From Humibacter albus DSM 18994 (GTDB taxonomy: Bacteria > Actinomycetota > Actinomycetes > Actinomycetales > Microbacteriaceae), in contig NZ_ATXT01000011.1 in NCBI RefSeq assembly GCF_000421825.1, forward strand, positions 496,001 through 560,000: a stretch of 64,000 nt of DNA, given 5' to 3'. Positions 28,624 to 36,142 of this stretch are shown in pieces. Each line of letters starts with the position of its first letter. Position 1 is the first letter of the stretch. Below the pieces are notes generated by a model. That model worked only from the letters and a program-made list of their open reading frames with translations, did no database searches and had not been told where the DNA came from. The position numbers and the translations under genes were made by a program.

Positions 28624-29450
28624 TTCGTGCCGCCCTTCGTGCTGCGGGTTCGGCTTACGCAGCCCGACCTCTCCTTCGCCGTCATCGGCCGGGACGCGAA
28701 CTCCAGGACACCGTGGGCCGTCGGTGAGGTGTCCGGCGCATCGAAGGTGACGCCCGTCAGCTCGTAGACGTACCATTGCGGTCCATTCGCGCCGGGCACC
28801 GTGGCACCCGCCTCGCGGATCGTCAGGTCGCCTGTGGCTCTCAGCAGCGGAGCTGCCCGGTAGGCGAATCCCTCGGTGTGGTCCGGCAATTCCATCTCGT
28901 CTTCCACCTTGGTCGTGTTGCTGCTGCTCCAGGTGACGCTGTACGACGCCTCCACCGCCTGCTTGACGACCTTGCCGAGCTCCACGGACACGCTCACTCC
29001 CAAGGTGTCGCTCTCTTCCGTCGTCTGAGACGTCGAGACCTTCTTGCCGCCGGCCGCACATGCCTCAATCGGGGACAGCAGCCTGAGTTTGCCGAGCACC
29101 GGCACCGGCACACTGGTCGGGGCGAACGCGCAGGTGATGTTGGCGATGGGGTCGTTGCACAGCGTGCTCATCAGGTTCGCCTGGCGGGCTTTGTCGGATG
29201 CCGGCACCACGTTGATGCTCGACAGGCTGTCGCCGCCGGTGGCGCCGAACCGGCCAGTCGATGCGGACCGCCCGGCGGACGGAGTCGACGTCGCAGCCAC
29301 ATTGTGGATGCCGGCGGCGGTGCACCCGGTGAGAAGCGCGACGACGACAGCGACCACGGCCAGACGCGCGGCAGCCCGCCTTCTGAGACGAGGGTCGGCC
29401 CCGCCGTCTCGGCGCCCGGCCGGCGGTGTCATCCGTGACCGCCTACTCAT
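28620..29450 (-). CDS. Lipoprotein paralogous to the following secreted protein (second gene of operon)
   Basis: This 276-residue protein has a long basic head, a hydrophobic core and a lipobox VVALLTGC (Cys43). The mature part contains DKARQANLMSTLC and NITCAFAP, aligning with DKQQQLELVNKLC and NVSCTFDP of the next gene. Next comes GVSVSVELGKVV-x7-YSVTWSSSNTTKVEDE, and then LPDHTEGF-x13-TGDLTI, again in register with its paralogue. Its ATG overlaps the stop of the 81-aa gene (ATGA), and AGAGGA lies upstream. Unlike its paralogue it lacks the extra N-terminal domain and would be membrane-anchored. The function is unknown; a beta-pore-like or cell-surface adhesion role is possible. Confidence 0.75.
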   Translation of the reverse strand: MSRRSRMTPPAGRRDGGADPRLRRRAAARLAVVAVVVALLTGCTAAGIHNVAATSTPSAGRSASTGRFGATGGDSLSSINVVPASDKARQANLMSTLCNDPIANITCAFAPTSVPVPVLGKLRLLSPIEACAAGGKKVSTSQTTEESDTLGVSVSVELGKVVKQAVEASYSVTWSSSNTTKVEDEMELPDHTEGFAYRAAPLLRATGDLTIREAGATVPGANGPQWYVYELTGVTFDAPDTSPTAHGVLEFASRPMTAKERSGCVSRTRSTKGGTK

Positions 29451-29692
29451 GTCGGTTCCTCTCCCGTCGACGAGCCCGGTTCTGGGGCCAGCAGTTCCTC
29501 CACGAACCTGCGCAGCTCGTCGCATCCGTCGAAACGCGCAGACCTGCCACTGACCACGTGCTCGACACGACCAGCCCACACAGCCCCCGTTCCGCTCCGC
29601 GCAGGCCGGCGGAGCTGGACGACGAAGGCACGATCGGCGGGGAGGCCGACGGTGCCGTCTCGCTTCCGCTCGGCAGCGGATTCACTGCTCAT
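29447..29692 (-). CDS. Small conserved-type protein (first gene of the secreted-protein operon)
   Basis: This 81-residue protein has no signal peptide. Its core FVVQLRRPARSGTG-x4-GRVEHVVSGRSARF, then CDELRRFVEELL, reads as a short beta-strand pair followed by a helix. I have seen this small-domain style standing alone in many bacteria, often near regulators, without a known role. The ATG at 29692 has GGAG nine bases upstream; an ATG at 29710 is also possible. It overlaps the lipoprotein gene by 4 bp and lies 90 bp after the large regulator gene on the same strand. It could be a cytoplasmic modulator of that regulator; this is inference. Confidence 0.65.
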   Translation of the reverse strand: MSSESAAERKRDGTVGLPADRAFVVQLRRPARSGTGAVWAGRVEHVVSGRSARFDGCDELRRFVEELLAPEPGSSTGEEPT

Positions 29693-29782
29693 CGTTCGCT
29701 CCGCACCCATGAGCCGGTTGCCATGACGTTCTGACGGTAGGGCGGAGGCCGAGCGCAAGTCCTTCGAAAGTTCTCCGAAGTT

Positions 29783-32707
29783 CTACGGAAGTTCCGGCTG
29801 GGCCTGCTCGGAAAGGGACTCGAGCAGGTCCCGGGCGAGCGCCAGGTCCCGCGTGTCCTGGCCCTCGGTGAACCACGCGTAGACCTTCGAGAGCAGTGCG
29901 CGGGCCTCTCCGCTCCTGCCCGTCTCACGCCACCGCCGAGCCAGGCTGGTGGCGGCGCGCAATTGGAACGAGCGTTCCGGCCGGCCGGCCGCAACCCGGT
30001 ACGCACGCTCGAGTGCCTGCTCGGCGTACGCGGTCGTCGTGGGGCGGTCGGCCTCTCCCGAGGCTTCGGCTCCGGCCAGCAGCAGTTCGCCGCGCAGCCT
30101 CAGCAGCTCGGGTTCGCCCTGCAGATAACCGGTCCGTTCGATGGCATCCAGACCGGACTGCACCGCGTCGAGCCCCGCCCCGACCTCCCCGGCGACGAGG
30201 CAGATCTCGGCCATCAGACACCGGAACAGGGTGTCACCGATACCGGCAAGGCTCATCCATCTCTCCATGCCGTCCTGGATGCGCGCGAGCCCGCCTCCGA
30301 GATCGCCGAGCGTCGCGGCCGCCCAGCCCGCGATGATGGCGCTCCCCGCACGCCAGAGCGGCAGCTCGTGCTTGACGCTGATCGCCTGCAGCTCTTCGGC
30401 GAGCTCGCGTACCCGCTCCGCCTCGCCGCACAGCAGGTACACCGTCGCGGCGAACCACAGCGCCCTGGCCAGTCCGGCCGGAATCTCCTGGGCGCGAGCC
30501 TCCTCCAGCGCCGCGGCGGCGTGCAGCCGGGCCTGGTCCGGATAGCCGAGGTGCCAGAGCGCAACGGCGCCGTACAGGTGCGCGGCGACATCGAACTCTT
30601 CTCCGACGAGCAGAGCGAGTTGGCGATGCTCGCTCGGCCGATACGTACGGAGCATCCGCTCGGCGCGTTCCCGGATCAGGGCATGCCGTCCGTTTCGGCT
30701 GTCCGAGCGCATGTGCAGAAGATCGTCGACGAGGCGGACCACAGGGTCTGGATCGCGCTCGACGAGCGCATCGACCTCCTGCACATACCGCAGCATGGCG
30801 TCGCCATCGCCGTCCATCATCGCGGCGTTGTGAAGTCCGACCACCGCCGTGAGCAGTGCTCGGTCGTCCCCGTTCTCGACCGCCAGTGCGCGCAGCCGCA
30901 GGCAGCCTTCGTAATAGCGCGGCTCGCGCCATCCCCAGGTCGCGGCGGCGGCCACCGTCTGAACACGGCGTGCTGCGAGTTCCACTCGCGAGCGCTCTGC
31001 CGGCTCCGGCACACGATCCAGCATCTCCAGCACTTTCGTCGTGTGGGCCAGCGCCTCGGGGTACGAGGAGCGGCCGAGTGCGCCCGTCGCGGCGAGGATG
31101 AGTTGGTTCGCGGCAGCCGGGTAATCGCGACCCCGTTCGTAGTGCATTCCCAGTTCGCCCGCGACCTGTACCGGGCTGGACGCGAAGCCGGCGGCCACGC
31201 GGGCCGCGATGCCGTGATGCACCTCGGCACGGCGCGCGGGGCCGAGTCGCTCGTAGAACACCTCCCGGTACATCTCGTGTGCGAAGCGGTACCGGCCCGT
31301 GAGCGTGCCGTCGGGCCACTGCGCCTCTCCGGCGGGGCGCAGCAGAGCGTGCGCGCCGGCGATCCGCGCGCAGCGCTCCTCCACATGCGCGGCGCTGACC
31401 GACGCTTGTCCCGCCAGTCCGGCTCGGACCGCCTCCACCGTGAACTCGCTTCCCACCGCCGCAGCCACGGTGAGGAGGCGTCGGTCTGTGTCATCCAGTG
31501 CATCGACTTGGCGCTCGAGCATGTCGCGAACCGTGTCCGGCACGCCCAGAAGTGCCAATCTGTCCCTGGCTCGCACGCCGACGTGCTCGGCATCGTCGAT
31601 GAGCAGGTCGTGCCCGATAAGGAAGTCGGTCACCGCGACCACGAACAGTGCGTTGCCTTCGGTGCGTTGGTAGACATCCGCGATCAATTCCGGCGATGGT
31701 AACCGCGGCGCCAACCGTGCCGACAGATATTCCGCGACCTCGTCGACGGACAGCAGCTCCAGCGTCAGCTGACGGCAGAGTCTCCGCGAGCGCAATTCGG
31801 CCACCACCTGCACCAGCGGATGCTCTCGGGCGATGACCTGCGCCGGGCGGTACGTGCCCACGATCAGCAGGCGCGCCACCTCGCGTCGCCGCGCCACGTA
31901 GCCGATCAACTCGGCGGTCGGTCGATCCGCTTCATGCAGATCTTCCAGGACCAGCAGCAACGGACGTTTCGCACTCAAGGTCTCCACCGCGACGGCGAAC
32001 TCGCGCATCATCCGTGCGGCAGACACTCCACGAAAGGCCTCCCCACGGTCCGATTCCGCGCTGTCGAGCCCGGGCAACTGAGCGAGCCAGCTCGGCGCGC
32101 AATCGCGCAACACCTCGAGCACCAGGCCGGCCCCCGGTCCGCGAGCCAGTCCGCCCCATGCCTGCAGCACGGGCAGATACGCCTCGCCCGCGCCGAATTG
32201 CTCCACACACTGCCCCCAGCCCACCAGACACTCCGGGCCCGACATGAACCGGTCGACGACAGCGGTCTTCCCCGTGCCCGCCGCCCCGGTGACGAACCCG
32301 ACGCGCGGACCGCCGGCAGAAGCGTCCGACCACCAGCTCTCCAGCGTCGCGAGCTCCGACTCTCGCCCCACGAACAGGCGCGGCGGCACGACGCGCGGTG
32401 GTGACGTCGTCACGTCCGCGATCAGGCGGTAACCCCGTCGGTGCGCCGTCGCCACGAACCGTGGGTGGGCTGGATCGTCGTCGAACAGCCGCCGCAGCTC
32501 GTTCACGCACCCCGACAACGCCGCATCGCCGACGAATCCCTCCGGCCAGACCGCGTCCAGTAGTTCACGTCGGCTGACCACCTGGTCTGGATGCGCGACC
32601 AAAACCGACAACACAGCTGCGGTCTTCGAGCGCAATGCCACTTCGGTGTCAGAACGCCACAGTCGACCGCTGTTCGGCTCGAAGCGGAACCCCGGGAGAT
32701 ACACCAC
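29783..32707 (-). CDS. Winged-helix / AAA-type ATPase / TPR transcriptional regulator
   Basis: This 974-residue protein has three parts. Residues 1-98 are an OmpR/CadC-type winged helix (VSRRELLDAVWPEGFVGDAA, LRRLFDDDP, ATAHRRGYRL). Residues about 110-400 are a STAND/AAA-type ATPase with Walker A GAAGTGKTAV at 140-150 and Walker B LLLVLEDLHEAD at about 250-261. The rest is helical with TPR-like repeats. Such proteins act as ATP-dependent signal-sensing regulators, often of secondary metabolism or stress genes. The GTG at 32707 follows GGGGGAAT; an ATG at 32797 would add 30 residues, and the frame is open to 32926. It lies directly upstream of the three-gene secreted-protein operon and is its obvious candidate regulator. 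Confidence 0.87.
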   Translation of the reverse strand: MVYLPGFRFEPNSGRLWRSDTEVALRSKTAAVLSVLVAHPDQVVSRRELLDAVWPEGFVGDAALSGCVNELRRLFDDDPAHPRFVATAHRRGYRLIADVTTSPPRVVPPRLFVGRESELATLESWWSDASAGGPRVGFVTGAAGTGKTAVVDRFMSGPECLVGWGQCVEQFGAGEAYLPVLQAWGGLARGPGAGLVLEVLRDCAPSWLAQLPGLDSAESDRGEAFRGVSAARMMREFAVAVETLSAKRPLLLVLEDLHEADRPTAELIGYVARRREVARLLIVGTYRPAQVIAREHPLVQVVAELRSRRLCRQLTLELLSVDEVAEYLSARLAPRLPSPELIADVYQRTEGNALFVVAVTDFLIGHDLLIDDAEHVGVRARDRLALLGVPDTVRDMLERQVDALDDTDRRLLTVAAAVGSEFTVEAVRAGLAGQASVSAAHVEERCARIAGAHALLRPAGEAQWPDGTLTGRYRFAHEMYREVFYERLGPARRAEVHHGIAARVAAGFASSPVQVAGELGMHYERGRDYPAAANQLILAATGALGRSSYPEALAHTTKVLEMLDRVPEPAERSRVELAARRVQTVAAAATWGWREPRYYEGCLRLRALAVENGDDRALLTAVVGLHNAAMMDGDGDAMLRYVQEVDALVERDPDPVVRLVDDLLHMRSDSRNGRHALIRERAERMLRTYRPSEHRQLALLVGEEFDVAAHLYGAVALWHLGYPDQARLHAAAALEEARAQEIPAGLARALWFAATVYLLCGEAERVRELAEELQAISVKHELPLWRAGSAIIAGWAAATLGDLGGGLARIQDGMERWMSLAGIGDTLFRCLMAEICLVAGEVGAGLDAVQSGLDAIERTGYLQGEPELLRLRGELLLAGAEASGEADRPTTTAYAEQALERAYRVAAGRPERSFQLRAATSLARRWRETGRSGEARALLSKVYAWFTEGQDTRDLALARDLLESLSEQAQPELP

Positions 32708-32978
32708 ATTCCCCCGGCCGCCGGCGGACCCCGAACGCTCCACGCACAAAGCGTAACCGCGCTCGGGCGCAGCCGCACCGCGTTGTCGCTGAGCCATTGC
32801 CGGCCGACGCGCCGGGCACCCGGGAGCGCTCCTCACCGACCCGAAGCGGCTGGTTCTCACCGGAAGAACGCCTCGGAGCACGCAACGGCTGAGCGAGCTG
32901 AATACGGCGCGCCCGAAACCGTCCACTCGTTCTGGCCGATAAGTCCAAGGCCTCGGTCTCGGGCGCCCACCTGAGCAA
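32708..32978. other. Intergenic space between the large regulator and tRNA-Ala terminator
   Basis: These 271 bp hold no convincing gene; short frames on both strands lack start signals and family features. The regulator's promoter should lie here on the minus strand, but I do not see a clear -35/-10 pair. Confidence 0.4.
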
Positions 32979-33015
32979 CGAAAAAACCTTGCCCGCGATC
33001 ACGCGAGGCAAGGTT
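32979..33015 (-). terminator. Intrinsic terminator of tRNA-Ala
   Basis: On the minus strand a 9-bp perfect stem (AACCTTGCC at 33015-33007 pairs with GGCAAGGTT at 32993-32985) has a 13-base loop and is followed by a run of six T. It lies 18 bp after the tRNA 3' end. This is the clearest rho-independent terminator in the window. Confidence 0.9.
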
Positions 33016-33033
33016 CGAACAGTCGAATTTACG

Positions 33034-33106
33034 TGGATCTGAGGGGACTCGAACCCCTGACCCCCTGCATGCCATGCAGGTGCGCTACCAGCTGCGCCAC
33101 AGACCC
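33034..33106 (-). tRNA. tRNA-Ala, anticodon GGC
   Basis: The 73-nt minus-strand sequence folds as a full cloverleaf. The acceptor is GGGTCTG/CAGATCC with the G3-U70 wobble pair that identifies alanine tRNAs. The D arm is GCGC-AGCTGGTA-GCGC and the anticodon stem is CCTGC/GCAGG, with loop ATGGCAT giving anticodon GGC. The T arm is AGGGG-TTCGAGT-CCCCT. The discriminator is A and the CCA end is not encoded. It decodes GCC (and GCU) alanine codons, which are heavily used in this GC-rich DNA. Confidence 0.97.
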
Positions 33107-33145
33107 TTGAACGCTCACTCCGCCATGCGGAGCAACCTCATCAGA

Positions 33146-33173
33146 GTACTACATCCGCACCCGCGGTCACGAA
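33146..33173 (-). promoter_or_regulatory. Candidate tRNA-Ala promoter
   Basis: A minus-strand pair TTCGTG (33173-33168) and TAGTAC (33151-33146) is separated by 16 bp. It lies about 40 bp before the tRNA 5' end and just after the rsfS stop. The hexamers are only partial matches to consensus. Confidence 0.35.
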
Positions 33174-33184
33174 TCGAGGGGCGC

Positions 33185-33559
33185 TCAGGCCTCGCTCCCG
33201 ACGGGCAGTTCGAACGGCACCGTCGGGCAGTCCTTCCAGAGACGTTCCAGAGAGTAGTACGTGCGATCCTCCTGGTGGAACACGTGCACGACCAGGTCAC
33301 CGAAGTCGAGCAGAATCCAGCGACCCTCCGAACGTCCCTCGCGTCGCAGCGTCTTGATGCCCGCCTCGTTCAACCGATCTTCGACCTCGCCGGCGATCGC
33401 GATCACGTTGCGCTCGGAGTTCCCGGATGCCAACAGGAAGATGTCGACGAACGGGAGCGGGCTCGACACGTCCAACGCCACGAGATCGGTCGCCGCCTTC
33501 GCGTCGGCGGCCTCGGTGGCCACTTGAAGCAGTTCGCGCGCGCGTGCGGACGCGGTCAT
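33185..33559 (-). CDS. rsfS: Ribosome silencing factor
   Basis: This 124-residue RsfS/YbeB/Iojap protein binds ribosomal protein L14 on the large subunit and blocks subunit joining during starvation or assembly. It shows the family core: DLVALDVSSPLPFVDIFLLA, SGNSERNVIAIAGEVED, and near the C-terminus WILLDFGDLVVHVFHQEDR followed by YYSLERLWKD. The ATG at 33559 has a GAGGTGA site upstream; the frame is open further but without family features. It is the last gene of the nadD block, 105 bp after the 499-residue protein gene. Confidence 0.96.
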   Translation of the reverse strand: MTASARARELLQVATEAADAKAATDLVALDVSSPLPFVDIFLLASGNSERNVIAIAGEVEDRLNEAGIKTLRREGRSEGRWILLDFGDLVVHVFHQEDRTYYSLERLWKDCPTVPFELPVGSEA

Positions 33560-33664
33560 ACGGATGTCACCTCGGAGGTATCGGGGAAGAAGAGCATGGG
33601 CGAGTGCACCACAGTGCACCCGACGAACAGGCGTCGCGCACCGGCGGGACGCGCGCGGAAAGAA

Positions 33665-35164
33665 TCAGAACGCATGGAAGACGTAGCCTGCGACGAGCAG
33701 CGCGGCCACACCCAGTGCAAGGAAAGCGGCAGTCACGGCCAACACGACGGGAAGCTTGTTCCCGCGGGCCTTCGGCGGTGCGATCATGCCGCGCGTCGAC
33801 GTGTGCGTCGCCACTGCCTTGCTCGCACGCACCGGCGCCACGGTCGACGTCGCGGGGCCGGCGTCGGTCTCCTCGAACAGCCGGTCGATGTCCGACGAAT
33901 CGAAGTGATCCGGATGCTGTCCCGTCGCTCCCAAGGAACGCGGCAGGTCGATCGACCCCGTGACGATCACCTCGCCGGTACTCGTCAGCGGCGATCCCGA
34001 AAGCCCGCTGATCGGAACCGAGGGCAGGATCAGCGCGTTCGCCGTCGTCACGGTGCCCGTCGACACCGCCGATCGAGGTGTCGCGACACCGGTCGCAGAC
34101 CCGCCATCGTCGTCCATCGTCGACCAGTGGCCGCCCGCGCGGGCACGCAACTGAGGGTCCGTGGCCGGTCCCGGCACGTTCGCTGCTCCGGTTGAGCTGC
34201 CATCACTCCGGCCTCCACCGGCGGCCGGGGTCGAACTCGGTCCGCCCGGGAGGGGCGTGGACGCCACAGCGGTCGCTGCCGCTGATGCCGGCACCGCACG
34301 GATCGGAGTCGCGTCCTCGCCGCGGGAGGCGGGTGCGGCCGGCGGCACGATGCGGTGAGCGGTCTCGCTTACCGCATCCCGTGCCGTCTCGGGCTGCGAC
34401 GTCGTGGGCAGGGCCGCGTCGTTCGGTGCTGCCGGGACGACAGGCGCGAAGGGAACCGATCGAGCCTCGCCGACTGCGGTCTGCTGCACGGCAGCCGAAG
34501 GCGACGAGCTCTCGGAGAGCTCCGCTGCCGCCTGAGCCTGCTGCATCGCTCGAAGCTCGCGGCGGGTCAAGGGGTGGCCGTCGGGCGCAATCGCCATGCC
34601 CGATGCGGGTGTATGCGCGGCGGAAGCCGGCTTCGGCGCGGCATCGTTCGTTCGTTCGTTCGAGAATGCCGAGGGCGGACTCCAAGGGTTCTCTGCCGGT
34701 CGCTCACGCGGCTCGGCCGCGGTCGCGCTGCCGAACGGCGCCGCGGGGGACGCAGCGGGTTCCACCTCGCGTGCCTCCGCTGTCGGGAGCGGCGGCGTGT
34801 ACGAGACGGGTGCGACCACCGGCGCTGTCGCGCGGTCCGACGGCACCGCGCTGTTCGCCGGGCCACCCGCGTGGGATGCCGCCAACAGGCTGTCGAAGGA
34901 GAGTTCCTCGTAACGGGGGGTGCGGGGCCGCGTGGGCGGACCATCCCGTCGGCCCGTCTCGGGCGAGACCTCACGCTGTGCTGAGGCGAAGGAATAGGGA
35001 GTGGCGACCTGAGGAACCTCGCCCGCACGAGTCGGCGCGACAGTCGCCGCACGGCGCGACACAGACTGTCCGTCTGCTGCCGGAGAACCTTCGCGCTCAG
35101 CGGCGCGCTGATTCTCTCGTGCCTGTCGCCGCGTCAGTGGCGGCTGGTCTTGCCACGACGTCAT
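33665..35164 (-). CDS. Low-complexity protein with C-terminal membrane anchor, between nadD and rsfS
   Basis: This 499-residue protein is mostly Ala/Pro/Ser/Thr-rich and predicted disordered, with one membrane helix at the very C-terminus ([20 protein letters not shown]). Two copies of a basic helical motif stand out: [16 protein letters not shown] at residues 9-24 and [19 protein letters not shown] near 210. Another conserved-looking patch is [15 protein letters not shown] at about 430. Position between nadD and rsfS is typical of Microbacteriaceae, but no function is known to me. The tail-anchored, cytoplasmic-facing layout suggests a scaffold. Its ATG overlaps the nadD stop by 4 bp. A CGTT microsatellite lies within it at 34645-34662. 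Confidence 0.82.
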   Translation of the reverse strand: MTSWQDQPPLTRRQARENQRAAEREGSPAADGQSVSRRAATVAPTRAGEVPQVATPYSFASAQREVSPETGRRDGPPTRPRTPRYEELSFDSLLAASHAGGPANSAVPSDRATAPVVAPVSYTPPLPTAEAREVEPAASPAAPFGSATAAEPRERPAENPWSPPSAFSNERTNDAAPKPASAAHTPASGMAIAPDGHPLTRRELRAMQQAQAAAELSESSSPSAAVQQTAVGEARSVPFAPVVPAAPNDAALPTTSQPETARDAVSETAHRIVPPAAPASRGEDATPIRAVPASAAATAVASTPLPGGPSSTPAAGGGRSDGSSTGAANVPGPATDPQLRARAGGHWSTMDDDGGSATGVATPRSAVSTGTVTTANALILPSVPISGLSGSPLTSTGEVIVTGSIDLPRSLGATGQHPDHFDSSDIDRLFEETDAGPATSTVAPVRASKAVATHTSTRGMIAPPKARGNKLPVVLAVTAAFLALGVAALLVAGYVFHAF

Positions 35165-35784
35165 GCCACACTCCGGTAAAGGTGATGCTTGGAGATGTAC
35201 TGGACAACTCCATCGGGTACGAGATACCAGACAGGGAAACCCCTGCTGACACGGCTCCTACAGTCGGTCGACGAGATCGCCAATGCCGGAACCTCCAACA
35301 AGCTTACGTCGCCGTTGGGTAAACCCGTCACTTCCAACAGATGTCCCGGTCGACTCACAGCGACGAAGTGCGCGAGTTTCCAGAGCTCCTCCGCGTCGCG
35401 CCAGCTCAGGATCTGCGCGATGGCGTCGGCTCCCGTGATGAAGAAGAGGTCGGCGTCGGGTCGAGCCACTTGCAGATCGCGGAGCGTGTCGATCGTGTAG
35501 GTCGCGCCCTCTCGATCGATGTCGACGCGGCTCACCGTGAACCTCGGGTTCGATGCCGTAGCGATCACGGTCATCAGATAGCGGTGCTCCGCTTCGGTGA
35601 CGTCGCCCTTCTGCCACGGTTGTCCCGTCGGCACGAACACGACCTCATCGAGATCGAACGACTGGGCGACCTCGCTCGCGGCAACCAGGTGGCCGTTGTG
35701 AATGGGGTCGAACGTTCCGCCCATGACACCGACGCGTTGGCGACGCTGCCCGGACGGCTCCCCCGAGAGCGCTGACGGCCGCAT
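35161..35784 (-). CDS. nadD: Nicotinate-nucleotide adenylyltransferase
   Basis: This 207-residue enzyme converts nicotinate mononucleotide and ATP to deamido-NAD. The nucleotidyltransferase motif is [12 protein letters not shown] near the N-terminus. The second signature is [10 protein letters not shown] near the C-terminus (ISSTxxR family motif). Other family blocks are [12 protein letters not shown] and [15 protein letters not shown]. It lies 11 bp after a small membrane-protein gene and overlaps the 499-residue protein gene by 4 bp, so nadD, the disordered protein and rsfS are likely co-transcribed. Confidence 0.96.
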   Translation of the reverse strand: MRPSALSGEPSGQRRQRVGVMGGTFDPIHNGHLVAASEVAQSFDLDEVVFVPTGQPWQKGDVTEAEHRYLMTVIATASNPRFTVSRVDIDREGATYTIDTLRDLQVARPDADLFFITGADAIAQILSWRDAEELWKLAHFVAVSRPGHLLEVTGLPNGDVSLLEVPALAISSTDCRSRVSRGFPVWYLVPDGVVQYISKHHLYRSVA

Positions 35785-35795
35785 GCGAAGGCGGC

Positions 35796-36032
35796 TCAGT
35801 GTTCCTCGGGACCGGGGTGTCCACTGCCGTGGTGATACGCACCGGGTGCGCCCGCGTGCTGGGCGGCATCCGGGTCGGCCTTGTGGCTGTGGCGGTTCGC
35901 CACGTCACGATAGGTCCAGGTCACGAAGGCGAGAGCCGTGAACACGCACAGCACGACGATGCCGAGAACCCAGGGCTGCACGGTGTACGCACTCGAAGTG
36001 CCCTCGGCGATGGCTGCTGCAACGATCGACAT
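35796..36032 (-). CDS. Small single-pass membrane protein
   Basis: This 78-residue protein has one membrane helix at about residues 20-42 ([23 protein letters not shown], shown by its span). It ends in a His/Gly/Pro-rich tail with clustered His (NRHSHK, YHHGSGH). The ATG has a GAAAGG site upstream. It is placed between proA and nadD on the same strand, as in other Microbacteriaceae. The His-rich tail could bind metal, but this is only suggested by composition. Confidence 0.75.
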   Translation of the reverse strand: MSIVAAAIAEGTSSAYTVQPWVLGIVVLCVFTALAFVTWTYRDVANRHSHKADPDAAQHAGAPGAYHHGSGHPGPEEH

Positions 36033-36142
36033 GCGACTCTTTCCTTTCGCGGCGGATGCCAGGTCTCCAGTTTACCCATGAAAGCGCTTCGCCCTGCGGC
36101 CCCGTGCGGCGCGGCCGCCGGTGGCGGCGTGCGCATGCGCGG

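Noticed and set aside
28624-29061. Upstream extension of the secreted protein frame
   Set aside because: It is out of frame with, and covered by, the lipoprotein gene; a signal peptide begins right at GTG 28623.
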